Origin: Methanobacteriota archaeon
GTDB lineage: Archaea; Thermoplasmatota; Thermoplasmata; RBG-16-68-12
Direction: 5' to 3'
DNA: 13,661 nucleotides
NCBI GenBank assembly: GCA_005879065.1
Contig: VBLU01000090.1
Coordinates: 1 to 13,661, forward strand
Both the position numbers and the translations under genes were made by a program. This document shows, piece by piece, positions 6,551 through 13,661 of the stretch. Position 1 is the first letter of the stretch. Every line of letters begins with the position of its first letter. The notes under the pieces were generated by a model. The model did not search any database. It was not told the DNA's origin and was given only the letters and a program-made list of their open reading frames with translations.

Positions 6551-7849
6551 GTGAAGGTCGGCGTAATCGGCCTCGGCTATGTCGGGGTGCCGCTCGCGGC
6601 CGCGGTCGCCGCGACGGGCGCGAGCGTCGTGGGCGTCGATATCGACCCCGGGAAAGTCGACGCGATCAACGTGGGTCAGAGCCCGCTTCGGGGTCACGAG
6701 CCGGGTCTTCAGAGTCTTCTCAAGGAGCAAGTCTCGAAGCACCGCTTGCGCGCGAGCCTTGATCCCTCGGAGGCCGCGAACGCGGACGTCGTCGCGGTAT
6801 GTGTCGAGACTCCGATCGAACCGTCCACCCACGACCCGTCCAACAAGGCCCTCAAGGCCGCCCTCGCGGGCATCGGTCCTCATCTGAAGCGCGGTGCACT
6901 CGTGACGATCGAGTCCACCCTCGCCCCGGGCACGATGGAGTCCGTGGTCCGACCCACCCTGGAACGGGCGTCCAAGATGAAAGTCGGCCGCGATGTGCAT
7001 CTCGTCCACTGCCCCGAACGTCTCACGACCGGGAAGCTCCTGCACCATCTGACCGAACTGCCGCGGATCGTCGGCGCGAACGAGCCCATCGCCTTGCGGA
7101 AGGCCCTCGCCTTCTACGGACGCTTCGTGAACGCTGAACTCCATGCCACGGACTGGACGACCGCGGAGGTCGTGAAGACCGCCGAGAACGCGTATTGGGA
7201 CGTCCAACTCGCCTTCGCGAACGAGGTCGCGTTGATCAGCGAGGAACTCGGCGTGGATGCGTACCGCGTTCGCGACTTGGTCAACACTTGCCCCTTTCGG
7301 ATGATGCTGATTCCCGGAGCCGGGGTCGGAGGCCATTGCATCCCGAAGGACCCGTGGCTCCTGATTTCGCCGGCGGTTCAGACGAAGCCCGAGCTCATCC
7401 CGACCGCACGATCCGTGAACGACTACATGCCGAAGCGGATGGCCCGGCTGGTCGAAGAAGGCCTCGCGGCCGCGGGTCGAAAGGTCAAGGGGTCCCGCGT
7501 CGCCGTCTTCGGTTTCGCATACCGCGAGAACACGGACGACGCGCGCAACTCGCCCGCGAAGGAGATGATCCAGGAACTCCGGAAGCGCGGCGCCGATGTC
7601 GTGATCCATGATCCGCATGCGCGGACCGAACGAGGCTACACGATCGTCCGCGACCTGAAGGCCGCCGTCCGAGGGACCGATTGCGTCGCGGTCGTTACGG
7701 CGCACGACGCATACCGCAAGCTCGATCTCAAGGCCCTCAAGAGGACGATGCGTCGCGCCGTCATCGTCGACGGCCGAAATGTGTTCGCGGGACCCGAGGT
7801 TGTGAAAGCGGGCTTCGTGTATCGCGGGATCGGGAAGGGCCAGTTCTGA
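6551..7849 (+). CDS. wecC: UDP-N-acetyl-D-mannosamine (or glucosamine) 6-dehydrogenase
   Basis: A 432-residue nucleotide-sugar dehydrogenase of the UDP-glucose/GDP-mannose family. It oxidises the C6 hydroxyl to a carboxylate in two NAD-dependent steps. The NAD-binding GLGYVG is at 7-12, with the acidic strand end VDID at 29-32; ESTLAPGT is at 121-128, CPER at 154-157 and EVVKTAENAYW at 206-216. The catalytic Cys263 lies in GVGGHCIPKDP, and the C-terminal domain has TDDARNSPA at 328-336. Length and motifs are complete. WecC (UDP-ManNAc) and WbpA (UDP-GlcNAc) types cannot be separated by eye, so the symbol is provisional; the divergent 2-epimerase suggests the ManNAc route. I chose the GTG at 6551 from promoter spacing; an ATG at 6539 would add 4 residues, and a TTG at 6431 is unlikely. 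It converges with the Gfo/Idh/MocA gene, 13 bases apart. Confidence 0.92.
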   Translation: MKVGVIGLGYVGVPLAAAVAATGASVVGVDIDPGKVDAINVGQSPLRGHEPGLQSLLKEQVSKHRLRASLDPSEAANADVVAVCVETPIEPSTHDPSNKALKAALAGIGPHLKRGALVTIESTLAPGTMESVVRPTLERASKMKVGRDVHLVHCPERLTTGKLLHHLTELPRIVGANEPIALRKALAFYGRFVNAELHATDWTTAEVVKTAENAYWDVQLAFANEVALISEELGVDAYRVRDLVNTCPFRMMLIPGAGVGGHCIPKDPWLLISPAVQTKPELIPTARSVNDYMPKRMARLVEEGLAAAGRKVKGSRVAVFGFAYRENTDDARNSPAKEMIQELRKRGADVVIHDPHARTERGYTIVRDLKAAVRGTDCVAVVTAHDAYRKLDLKALKRTMRRAVIVDGRNVFAGPEVVKAGFVYRGIGKGQF

Positions 7850-7862
7850 ATTCGACGCGCGT

Positions 7863-8852
7863 TCAGGTGAGCTGCACGAGCTTTCCCGTTCGATGGGACT
7901 CGTTGGCGGCGATCGCGACGAGGAGCGTCTCCACGGCATCCTCCCCGGAGACCAGAGGGGAGCGCTTCTCCCGGATCGCGTTGAGGAAGTCCTCGAGCTC
8001 CCGGCGCAGAGGTTCCTCCTTCCGCACGTGGATCTTCTGCTGGTGGTGCTCGAGCGGAATCTGGTAGAGGTTGAACGGGTCCAGCGGGCCGAGGGTGCTG
8101 GAACTCACGGTGACCGATTGCTCCGTGTAGTCGACCTCGACGAAGCTTTTCAGGCAGGTCAAGGCGAGCTTCCGCACCTTCATCGGCGTGAGCCAGTTCA
8201 CCTCGATGAAGCCGTGGACGCCGTTGTGGAACCGGAGGAGGACGTTCGCATGGTCCTCGAAATTCCCGTGGAGCTTCCGTCCCCCGAGGGCGAACACGCT
8301 CTCGACCGGAGCGCCGACGAGGAACCGGAGGACGTCGATCTCGTGCACGCCGAGATCCATGACCACCCCGATGTCGCGGACGCGTCCGGGGAAGGAACTG
8401 ACTCGACGCGCGGTCGCCGTCACGAGGTCTCCGTACTGCCCCTCTTGCAAGTGGCGCTTCACGGCCGCGATCGCGGGATTGTGTCGCTCGATATGGCCGA
8501 CCGCGAGCGTGACCCCGGCGCTCTTGGCGGCGTCCACGACCTTGCTCGCCTCCTCGGCGGTGGCCGCGAGGGGCTTCTCCACGAGGAGAGGGATCCCGGC
8601 CTGGATCACGTCGAGGGCGACCTTCGCGTGATGCTCGGTCGGCACGCACACGCTGACCGCATCCAGTTCTTCCCTGAGGAGGTCCGCCGCGCTCGTGAAA
8701 TAGGACACGTTGAAGCGGTTCGAGACGATGCCACCGGCCTTCACGTCCGGGTCGGCGATCCCGACGATCTCCGCGATCTCGGAGTATACCCGAACGTGAT
8801 TCTGACCCATCGAGCCAACTCCGATGACCCCGACCCGCATCGGCGTCGCCAT
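7863..8852 (-). CDS. Gfo/Idh/MocA family oxidoreductase, probable UDP-N-acetyl-hexosamine(uronate) 3-dehydrogenase
   Basis: A 329-residue NAD(P)-dependent sugar dehydrogenase. The Rossmann motif GVGSMGQNH is at 11-19, PTEHHAKVAL at 71-80, the conserved EKPLA at 92-96, GHIERHNPA at 119-127, and the catalytic-domain DLGVHEIDVL at 166-175. The GHIERHNPA segment and the setting next to a 2-epimerase and a 6-dehydrogenase resemble the 3-dehydrogenases of 2,3-diamino sugar synthesis: the WbpB/WlbA type acts on UDP-GlcNAcA, and a methanococcal type acts on UDP-GlcNAc. Substrate is inferred from context; the family is broad. I chose the ATG at 8852 because TTTATATC is centred 26.5 bases upstream. A TTG at 8867 lies too close to that box, and an ATG at 8840 is also possible. 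The aminotransferase and acetyltransferase expected in such a pathway are not in the window. Confidence 0.88.
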   Translation of the reverse strand: MATPMRVGVIGVGSMGQNHVRVYSEIAEIVGIADPDVKAGGIVSNRFNVSYFTSAADLLREELDAVSVCVPTEHHAKVALDVIQAGIPLLVEKPLAATAEEASKVVDAAKSAGVTLAVGHIERHNPAIAAVKRHLQEGQYGDLVTATARRVSSFPGRVRDIGVVMDLGVHEIDVLRFLVGAPVESVFALGGRKLHGNFEDHANVLLRFHNGVHGFIEVNWLTPMKVRKLALTCLKSFVEVDYTEQSVTVSSSTLGPLDPFNLYQIPLEHHQQKIHVRKEEPLRRELEDFLNAIREKRSPLVSGEDAVETLLVAIAANESHRTGKLVQLT

Positions 8853-8874
8853 AGGCTCTCGAATCAAGCGTCGG

Positions 8875-8882
8875 GATATAAA
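8875..8882 (-). promoter_or_regulatory. TATA-like box of the Gfo/Idh/MocA gene
   Basis: TTTATATC on the minus strand is the clearest TATA element in the window. It is centred 26.5 bases before the ATG at 8852, with no Shine-Dalgarno site between, which indicates a leaderless transcript. Confidence 0.7.
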
Positions 8883-9003
8883 CGCGCGGCGCCGAATTTT
8901 CTGATTGCTGGCGTCCCGTCCGGCGGCCTCAAATTCCTTAAGAGACGACCCGTGTTAGTTAGGGGACACCCTTCTGTGCGCGTATGGGACTGAATGCGTC
9001 ACC

Positions 9004-9099
9004 GTGTTCCACACGCCGACGATTTTCGCAGGGGTCGCCTTGATTGTGCTCGGAATCGTTGCACTGGTCCGGTCGTCCCCAAAAGGCAGCCCGCCATAG
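9004..9099 (+). CDS. Candidate 31-residue single-helix membrane peptide
   Basis: From a GTG at 9004 the frame encodes VFHTPT, then one hydrophobic helix (IFAGVALIVLGIVALV), then a short basic/Pro tail (RSSPKGSPP), and ends at TAG. The helix followed by a positive tail is what a small membrane peptide looks like. However, there is no ATG in the frame, no Shine-Dalgarno site, and no box at the spacing seen elsewhere. A TTAGTTAG at 8955-8962 could give a transcript starting near 8986. Chance is a real alternative. Confidence 0.25.
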   Translation: MFHTPTIFAGVALIVLGIVALVRSSPKGSPP

Positions 9100-9157
9100 T
9101 CCATGGCGAAGCCTTCATATTCGTTCGCGTCTTCGACGAGATGAGCGGGGTGGCGTA

Positions 9158-9337
9158 ATGGCGATTGACCCGGTGTGCGAGAAACCCGTGAATCCGCACA
9201 ACGCATACTGGATGATCTGGTACAAAGGCACGCCCTACTACTTCTGCAGCGAAGACTGCCAGTTGAAGTTCGACCACAAGCCGGAGCACTACCGACTCGC
9301 CACCCTCGAACGACATCAGAAGCAAGCCGTCTACTGA
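9158..9337 (+). CDS. YHS-domain protein
   Basis: 59 residues that are almost entirely one YHS domain: DPVCEKPV at 4-11, then Y-K-G-T-P-Y-Y-F-C-S-E-D-C (about 21-33) and F-x-x-x-P-E-H-Y. The three cysteines and nearby His are the usual metal-binding set. YHS domains occur at the ends of copper P-type ATPases and in metal-related oxygenases. As a stand-alone protein it may bind or pass on a metal ion in the cytoplasm; which metal is not visible. The frame extends upstream to 9044, but that part has no protein character, and GGGGTGG lies 5 to 11 bases before this ATG. The C-terminus is basic (ERHQKQAVY). It converges with the ABC permease gene, 15 bases apart, so it is not in that operon. Confidence 0.85.
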   Translation: MAIDPVCEKPVNPHNAYWMIWYKGTPYYFCSEDCQLKFDHKPEHYRLATLERHQKQAVY

Positions 9338-9352
9338 GCGGCCCTCTGCAGC

Positions 9353-12232
9353 TTATTCAAAACTTCGCAACGCTTCGGCTGGCGGCATCTTCGACGCGCG
9401 AATCGCGGGACTCGCTGTCGCGAGGACGGATCCCAGGAACGCGATTCCGCCCAGGAGAACGAGACGGTCCCAGGGGATCACAAACGCCGCCTGGCCTTCG
9501 AAGAATCGAAGGAACAGGTCGTACGATAGGGCGATTCCGAGGGCGACTCCCATCGTGATGCCCGTCAGTGCGATGAACGAGAGCTCGAACAGGAAGGACC
9601 GCAACACCATCGATTTGCGGAACCCGAGGGCCCGGAGTGCACCGGTCTCCTGACGCCGTTCGACCACATTGCGCATCGTGATGACACCAAGGCCTGCGAT
9701 TCCCACGATCAGTCCGAGGGCGAGGTACGCCTGGAGCAGGTTGAACACGCCCATCGTCGTCTCGAGTATCGAGTTGATCAGTTCCTGGATGTTCAACGTA
9801 ATCAGCTGATAGGCGAGAAAGTACCGCTCCAAGTCATGGCCCGCCTTCGTAGCGTCGACGCCCGATCGAATCCCGAAGTAGAACAGGCTCGCCGCTGTAA
9901 TCCCGAAGTCCGCCTTCACCGTGGACGACGAGACCCACAGGCCCTGCGCGAACTGCTCGTACAGGATCCCGATGATCCGGACCGTGCGGGTCGCACCAGT
10001 CATGTTGCGGTAGTGGAAGATGTCGTTCAGGACCGCGGTGAAGCTCCCGAAGTTCGGGCCGAAGTCGTTCGGCACCACGCTGCCATCGATGATGTCGAGT
10101 CCGGGATCGGATTGGATGGCGGTCCACGCGGCCGCATCGTCGCGGTAGACTGAGTCACGGGCCTGGAGCGGGAACGACGGCGCCCAATCGGACGGGATAC
10201 CGATCAACGTGCTGTTGTGCTGGACGCCTGAGAAGCTGGCGTTCGCCGCGATCCGAACCCGGGCTTGGGGGATCCCATGGTTCGCCGTCACGTTCGTGGG
10301 CTGCGTCGCTGACTGATATCCCCCGATGGCAGAGTCCCAGTTCGGAATCGGGACGAGGGAGTTGGCGAAGAGATCGAAGCCTCCGCTCTCCCGGTAGCTC
10401 GTCATCGAGATGGAGGAACTCACCATCGCCTGGATTCCAGACATCGTAGCAATCGTGAACATGACGAGCGCGATGCTCGCCAACGTGGCCCCGGTGCGGA
10501 ACTTCTTGTTCATCGGATACGCGATCGCAGTGCGCACGACCGGCCGCCACGTCCGACCGCGGACGAGGCGCGTGGCAACCGCAAGGATTGTATCGCTGTT
10601 GAACAGGACGATCAGGAGGCCGCCGAGGATCAGGAGCAGGCCGACGATGATGAAGAGGGTGATGTCCGCGGTGGCGGTGCTGAAGAACTTCCACGGACTC
10701 AGGAGCCACGCGAGCATGAGGACTCCCGCCGATGTGAAGACGATTCGCGGGGAGGTGAGCCTCATCGTGAGGACCGCGAACCCAATGGCCAGGGCGGACG
10801 GTCCTGCGTCCTGAAGAATCAAGTTCTGGGTCGCGAGGGAAGCGAGTGTCCCGACGGTGCCCAGGGCTGCGAGAGCTGACCCGACGATCACTTGTCGCCG
10901 GGTGGATCGGTGTGGAATCGGTTCCGGGATGTCCCGGATCGCCCGTACGATGTTCAATTTGGAAACGCGGAACGAGGCGATCCCGATTGTGGCCATCGTG
11001 ATCAGGAAGCCGATCGAGAAGCCGGTGAGCAGGTCGGACCACGTCCAATTGACCGCGAATGCGTTCCCGCCGAAGCCTGTAGGGAAGATCTGGGCGAAAC
11101 CCCAGAGGATGATGGCGGCGACGAGCAAGCCGGCGAAGGTGCCGACGACGGAGGACAGGAGCGCGTAAAGGAGTCCCTCGGACACGAAGCTCTGGACCAG
11201 GTTCTTTCGCCGCATCCCCAGGGCACGGGCCACCCCCATCTCTCCCTTCCGCTCCTCCGCGAGCATGACGAAGATGTTCACGATCAACAGGACGCCCGCG
11301 ACGATCGTGAAGAAACTGAGGAGGATGAACACCTGGCTGAGCCGATCCACGCCCTCCGTCGCACCCTTGACGGAGTCTGCCTTCGCCTTCGCAATCGTGA
11401 AGGAGGGACTCGCAGGGAGGTGCGGACGGATCTGAGCGACGGCCGCATCGGACCGAAGGTACCCAACCTCCTTCCCGCCGGCGTTCGCAACGAGGATCGT
11501 GTTGATCTGACCCGGCACCCCGAGGTCCGCTTGGAAGGAATCGAGGCGGAGGAAGAGGTTGTTCCCATCGTTCCAAGCGCCTCGCCCTTCGTTTCGGACG
11601 ACCTCGAACACCGTGACGGAAATCGCGACGAGCCCTCGAGGCCCACCGAAGTTCAGGGTGAGTTCATCGCCCGCCTTCGCCTCGACGGCTTGGGCGAGCT
11701 TCGCATTGATGATCGTCTGAGACGCGCCGAGGCCGGACCCCGTCCACGTGGCCCCGTCCGCCCGGATGAAGGAACCGAGGTCCCGTCCCTCATCGAAGCC
11801 GATCAACGTCACCGTGGGATCGAAGAGCCGGGACGATCGGTCAATCACGGCCCCGTTCAGCTGAATCCGCGGTGCGAACGCGGAGACGTCGGGCATCGAC
11901 CCGACGTTTGCCGCCAAGGTGTCGTAGACGCTCACGTTGAAGGGCAGCCGGCTTCCCTCCGGGGAGGCGACGAAGATCGTCTCGTCGACGAAGTCGAGGG
12001 CACGAAGCACGGCGCTCCGGATCGTGGAATCGAAGGTGGTCTGGATGACGAAGGACGAGGTGATGATCGCGGTCCCGATCAGGAGGCCCGCGACGACGAT
12101 CGCGACCTGGGTCTTGCGGCGGAAGAAGTTGCCGACGCCGATCCGCAGCGGGAACCGCTTTCGTCCGGCCCAGCCGAGGACCGCGAGGCACGTCCCCGTG
12201 ACGAGGATCAGGAGCGTCAGGTCGGTGTCCAT
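9353..12232 (-). CDS. ABC transporter permease with duplicated FtsX domains (MacB/LolC-like)
   Basis: A 959-residue integral membrane protein. Hydrophobic segments near 5-22 and 41-62 precede a large external domain (about 65-290). A first FtsX domain (about 297-420) contains AEERKGEMGVARALGMRRKN, the cytoplasmic loop that contacts the ATPase. A block of hydrophobic segments (about 444-600) is followed by a second external domain (about 600-815) and a second FtsX domain to the end, with VVERRQETGALRALGFRKS. The paired E-x-G-x-x-R-A-L-G loops show an internal duplication, so one chain could form the complete permease. Relatives are mechanotransmission systems that move lipoproteins, peptides or drugs, or gate extracellular enzymes; the substrate here is unknown. 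The ATG is 8 bases after the ATPase stop and has GAGGGG just before it, so the two are co-expressed. Confidence 0.93.
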   Translation of the reverse strand: MDTDLTLLILVTGTCLAVLGWAGRKRFPLRIGVGNFFRRKTQVAIVVAGLLIGTAIITSSFVIQTTFDSTIRSAVLRALDFVDETIFVASPEGSRLPFNVSVYDTLAANVGSMPDVSAFAPRIQLNGAVIDRSSRLFDPTVTLIGFDEGRDLGSFIRADGATWTGSGLGASQTIINAKLAQAVEAKAGDELTLNFGGPRGLVAISVTVFEVVRNEGRGAWNDGNNLFLRLDSFQADLGVPGQINTILVANAGGKEVGYLRSDAAVAQIRPHLPASPSFTIAKAKADSVKGATEGVDRLSQVFILLSFFTIVAGVLLIVNIFVMLAEERKGEMGVARALGMRRKNLVQSFVSEGLLYALLSSVVGTFAGLLVAAIILWGFAQIFPTGFGGNAFAVNWTWSDLLTGFSIGFLITMATIGIASFRVSKLNIVRAIRDIPEPIPHRSTRRQVIVGSALAALGTVGTLASLATQNLILQDAGPSALAIGFAVLTMRLTSPRIVFTSAGVLMLAWLLSPWKFFSTATADITLFIIVGLLLILGGLLIVLFNSDTILAVATRLVRGRTWRPVVRTAIAYPMNKKFRTGATLASIALVMFTIATMSGIQAMVSSSISMTSYRESGGFDLFANSLVPIPNWDSAIGGYQSATQPTNVTANHGIPQARVRIAANASFSGVQHNSTLIGIPSDWAPSFPLQARDSVYRDDAAAWTAIQSDPGLDIIDGSVVPNDFGPNFGSFTAVLNDIFHYRNMTGATRTVRIIGILYEQFAQGLWVSSSTVKADFGITAASLFYFGIRSGVDATKAGHDLERYFLAYQLITLNIQELINSILETTMGVFNLLQAYLALGLIVGIAGLGVITMRNVVERRQETGALRALGFRKSMVLRSFLFELSFIALTGITMGVALGIALSYDLFLRFFEGQAAFVIPWDRLVLLGGIAFLGSVLATASPAIRASKMPPAEALRSFE

Positions 12233-12240
12233 CGGACCCC

Positions 12241-12999
12241 TCAGGTAGTCGTCGGATGGACCGACTTCAGGATCACGCCGTTCCGCATCAATATCACCCG
12301 TTCCGTCTGGTTGCCGACCGCGGCGTCATGGGTCACGATGATGAACGTGAGGCCCTTCTCCTTGTGCAGCCGCTTCATCAGGCCGACGACCTCCCGCGAG
12401 GTCTCCGTGTCCAAGTTGCCGGTCGGCTCGTCCGCGAACACGATGTCGGGCTCGTTCACGAGGGCCCGGGCGATTGCGACTCTTTGCTGCTGCCCGCCGC
12501 TGAGTTCAGCTGGCTTCTTCATCGGCACGTCTTTGAGGCCGACGGCCACGAGCGCGGCCACCGCCTTCTGCCGCGCCGGCTTCGGGTCGACGCCCCGGAC
12601 GAGCAGCGGGAGCTCGACGTTCTCGACCGTCCGGAGGACCGGCAGCAGGTTGTAGTTCTGGAAGATGAAACCCATCTTCATGGCGCGGAAGTCCGTCTTC
12701 GCGTTGTCGTTGAGGGTCGAGAGCCGCTGGCCCGCGATCCACACCTCGCCGGACGTGAAGTCATCGATGCCGGAGAGGCAGTTCAGGAGGGTCGTCTTGC
12801 CGCAGCCGGAGGGGCCCATGATCGCGACCATCTCGCCCTTTCGGATGTCCACGTTCAGGCCCCGGAGGGCGTGGACCTCGACACCGCCGCTGTCGTAGGT
12901 CTTCACGAGCCGCCGCGCGATGACGATCCGGTCCTCGACACGCGGGGCCTTCGCCGGGGCGGGCACGGTACTGGGTACGGTCACCGTTTCCGAAGCCAC
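12241..12999 (-). CDS. ABC transporter ATP-binding protein (LolD/MacB type)
   Basis: A 252-residue ATPase with every nucleotide-binding motif: Walker A GPSGCGKTT at 62-70, Q-loop FQNYNLLP near 113-120, signature LSGGQQQR at 166-173, Walker B IVFADEPTGNLD at 186-197 and switch VTHD at 222-225. The LSGGQQQR and DEPTGNLD wording is typical of the MacB/LolD/FtsE group that pairs with FtsX-type permeases, and such a permease follows 8 bases downstream. The frame is open to a GTG at 13077, but the extra 26 residues use A/T-rich codons and overlap a TATA-like box. The GTG at 12999 has GGGGAGGA a few bases upstream, a strong Shine-Dalgarno site, and is preferred. Residues 1-20 are a Pro/Ala-rich lead-in before the ATPase fold. 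Confidence 0.94.
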   Translation of the reverse strand: MASETVTVPSTVPAPAKAPRVEDRIVIARRLVKTYDSGGVEVHALRGLNVDIRKGEMVAIMGPSGCGKTTLLNCLSGIDDFTSGEVWIAGQRLSTLNDNAKTDFRAMKMGFIFQNYNLLPVLRTVENVELPLLVRGVDPKPARQKAVAALVAVGLKDVPMKKPAELSGGQQQRVAIARALVNEPDIVFADEPTGNLDTETSREVVGLMKRLHKEKGLTFIIVTHDAAVGNQTERVILMRNGVILKSVHPTTT

Positions 13000-13003
13000 G
13001 ACA

Positions 13004-13012
13004 TTCCTCCCC
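13004..13012 (-). promoter_or_regulatory. Shine-Dalgarno site of the ABC ATPase
   Basis: GGGGAGGA on the minus strand ends about 5 to 6 bases before the GTG at 12999. Most other genes here lack such a site, so this gene appears to use a leadered, Shine-Dalgarno-dependent start. It decides the start codon. Confidence 0.65.
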
Positions 13013-13040
13013 GACGGGTGCCCGTGCGAGGAAGCCCCCG

Positions 13041-13050
13041 TAAATATAGG
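13041..13050 (-). promoter_or_regulatory. TATA-like box of the ABC ATPase-permease operon
   Basis: CCTATATTTA on the minus strand. With the spacing seen elsewhere in the window, transcription would begin near 13018, giving an 18-base leader that contains the Shine-Dalgarno site. The box lies just after the stop of the upstream membrane gene. Confidence 0.6.
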
Positions 13051-13073
13051 TTTTGGGAAAGGCCGAGCCGCCT

Positions 13074-13661
13074 TCACAGGCGGAAGGAGGCCGCCAGTCG
13101 GGTGACGGCTCGAAGGCCCAGGGCTGCGAGCCCGATAACGAATCCGAGGAGGACGACGGCTTGGGCGCCTGCCGCGAGTCCGCCGAGGACCCGAGCCGCG
13201 ATGACGACGGCTTGCGCCGCCAGGCCACCAAGGAATCCCCCGAGGGACACGAGGAAGAAGATGCCAAGGGCCGCGAACGAGAAGGCGGACGGCTTCAGCT
13301 TCACCCGCGTCAGGACGGCGGTCGCGACGAACGAAGCGGCGATCGGGGCGGCGACCGGGAGGGCGAGGCTCTCGATCGCCAGGCGAGACGGCCGCGCGAG
13401 GTCGAGGATGACGAGAAAGGCGGCCGACATGCCGAGGCCGATCACCGCGAAACTGAGCATGAGCCCGCGGAAGTAGCTCCCGGGCGACTTGGCCGCGCTC
13501 AGGAGGATCCAGAGGTTCTCCCGCTCCGAGAAGGCCCAGTTCATCGCGAGGATTCCGAGGAGGAACGTGAGGGTCTGCGTGACGGTAATCGGGGCGATTT
13601 CGTTCGCCCTCGCGCCACCGAGACTAGTCGGCACGATCACAAGGAGGGCGAACAAGCCGAC
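13074..13661 (-). CDS. Integral membrane protein resembling an ABC-2-type permease (partial, N-terminus off the right edge)
   Basis: 195 residues are present and the frame stays open through the last base, so the true start lies outside the window. A TTG at 13655 could be read as a start, but the codons before it continue the same frame. About five hydrophobic segments are visible. The segment SERENLWILLSAAKSPGSYFRG, split by a helix boundary, resembles the cytoplasmic R-E-x-x-x-L-W-x-L-x-S-A-P loop of ABC-2-type exporters, followed by a conserved membrane helix. The second half is very rich in Ala, Gly and Leu. Family assignment is moderate; any multi-helix protein could look similar. Its stop TGA overlaps an in-frame GTG of the next gene (GTGA at 13077-13074), which might allow coupling, though the ATPase seems to have its own promoter. 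Confidence 0.6.
   Translation of the reverse strand, partial: VGLFALLVIVPTSLGGARANEIAPITVTQTLTFLLGILAMNWAFSERENLWILLSAAKSPGSYFRGLMLSFAVIGLGMSAAFLVILDLARPSRLAIESLALPVAAPIAASFVATAVLTRVKLKPSAFSFAALGIFFLVSLGGFLGGLAAQAVVIAARVLGGLAAGAQAVVLLGFVIGLAALGLRAVTRLAASFRL

Larger units (their letters stand above)
8853..9157. other. 305-base spacer between the oxidoreductase and YHS genes
   Basis: It holds the oxidoreductase promoter at its left end, one weak small ORF (9004-9099), and an AT-rich CATATTCG near 9115-9122 about 40 bases before the YHS start. I saw no RNA gene, repeat or longer reading frame with protein-like content. Confidence 0.5.

Noticed and set aside
6521..7939. 472-codon minus-strand frame opposite the UDP-sugar dehydrogenase
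   Set aside because: The plus strand encodes a complete dehydrogenase with all motifs; the antisense product has no recognisable features.
10892..12655. 587-codon plus-strand frame opposite the ABC permease and ATPase
   Set aside because: It mirrors highly conserved ABC motifs on the other strand, and its own product is charged low-complexity sequence.
1..13661. CRISPR arrays, tRNA genes, transposons or defence systems
   Set aside because: No regularly spaced repeats, cloverleaf-like segments, transposase or nuclease motifs were seen in any frame.

Overview
The window looks like chromosomal DNA of a GC-rich archaeon, most likely an uncultured euryarchaeote of the Thermoplasmatota type. This rests on the archaeal primase small subunit PriS, an HVO_0476-type zinc-finger protein, a TraB-domain protein, and AT-rich TATA-like boxes 26 to 29 bases upstream of start codons that lack Shine-Dalgarno sites (leaderless transcripts). 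The lineage call is an inference from gene content; there is no rRNA in the window. No tRNA, CRISPR array, transposase or integrase was seen.

Layout. Left part (1-2593, minus strand): priS, followed 6 bases downstream by a large membrane protein with cytoplasmic TPR repeats that runs off the left edge. A 16-base perfect palindrome lies in the divergent region between priS and an isoprenylcysteine-methyltransferase-like membrane enzyme. That enzyme overlaps tail to tail with a TraB-domain protein. Next come a small membrane zinc-ribbon protein, the HVO_0476-like protein, and a small coiled-coil ORF whose codon use is unlike its surroundings.

Middle (5460-8852): a nucleotide-sugar block. A UDP-GlcNAc 2-epimerase gene (wecB-like) is divergent from a UDP-sugar 6-dehydrogenase (wecC/wbpA-like), which converges on a Gfo/Idh/MocA oxidoreductase resembling UDP-sugar 3-dehydrogenases. 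The three activities match the WecB/WecC route to UDP-ManNAcA or three of the five Wbp steps to a 2,3-diacetamido uronic acid, both known precursors of surface glycans. The epimerase gene is broken: about 46 codons containing the TDSGG-type motif are missing at a frameshifted junction.

Right part (8853-13661): a 305-base spacer holding one weak candidate small ORF, a stand-alone YHS-domain metal-binding protein, and, on the minus strand, a MacB/LolD-type ABC system: an ATPase and a 959-residue duplicated FtsX-type permease 8 bases apart. Upstream of these is the end of another membrane protein resembling ABC-2 permeases, cut by the right edge.

Several start codons were moved inward from the longest possible reading frame, using promoter spacing, a Shine-Dalgarno site, codon use, or the expected family N-terminus.
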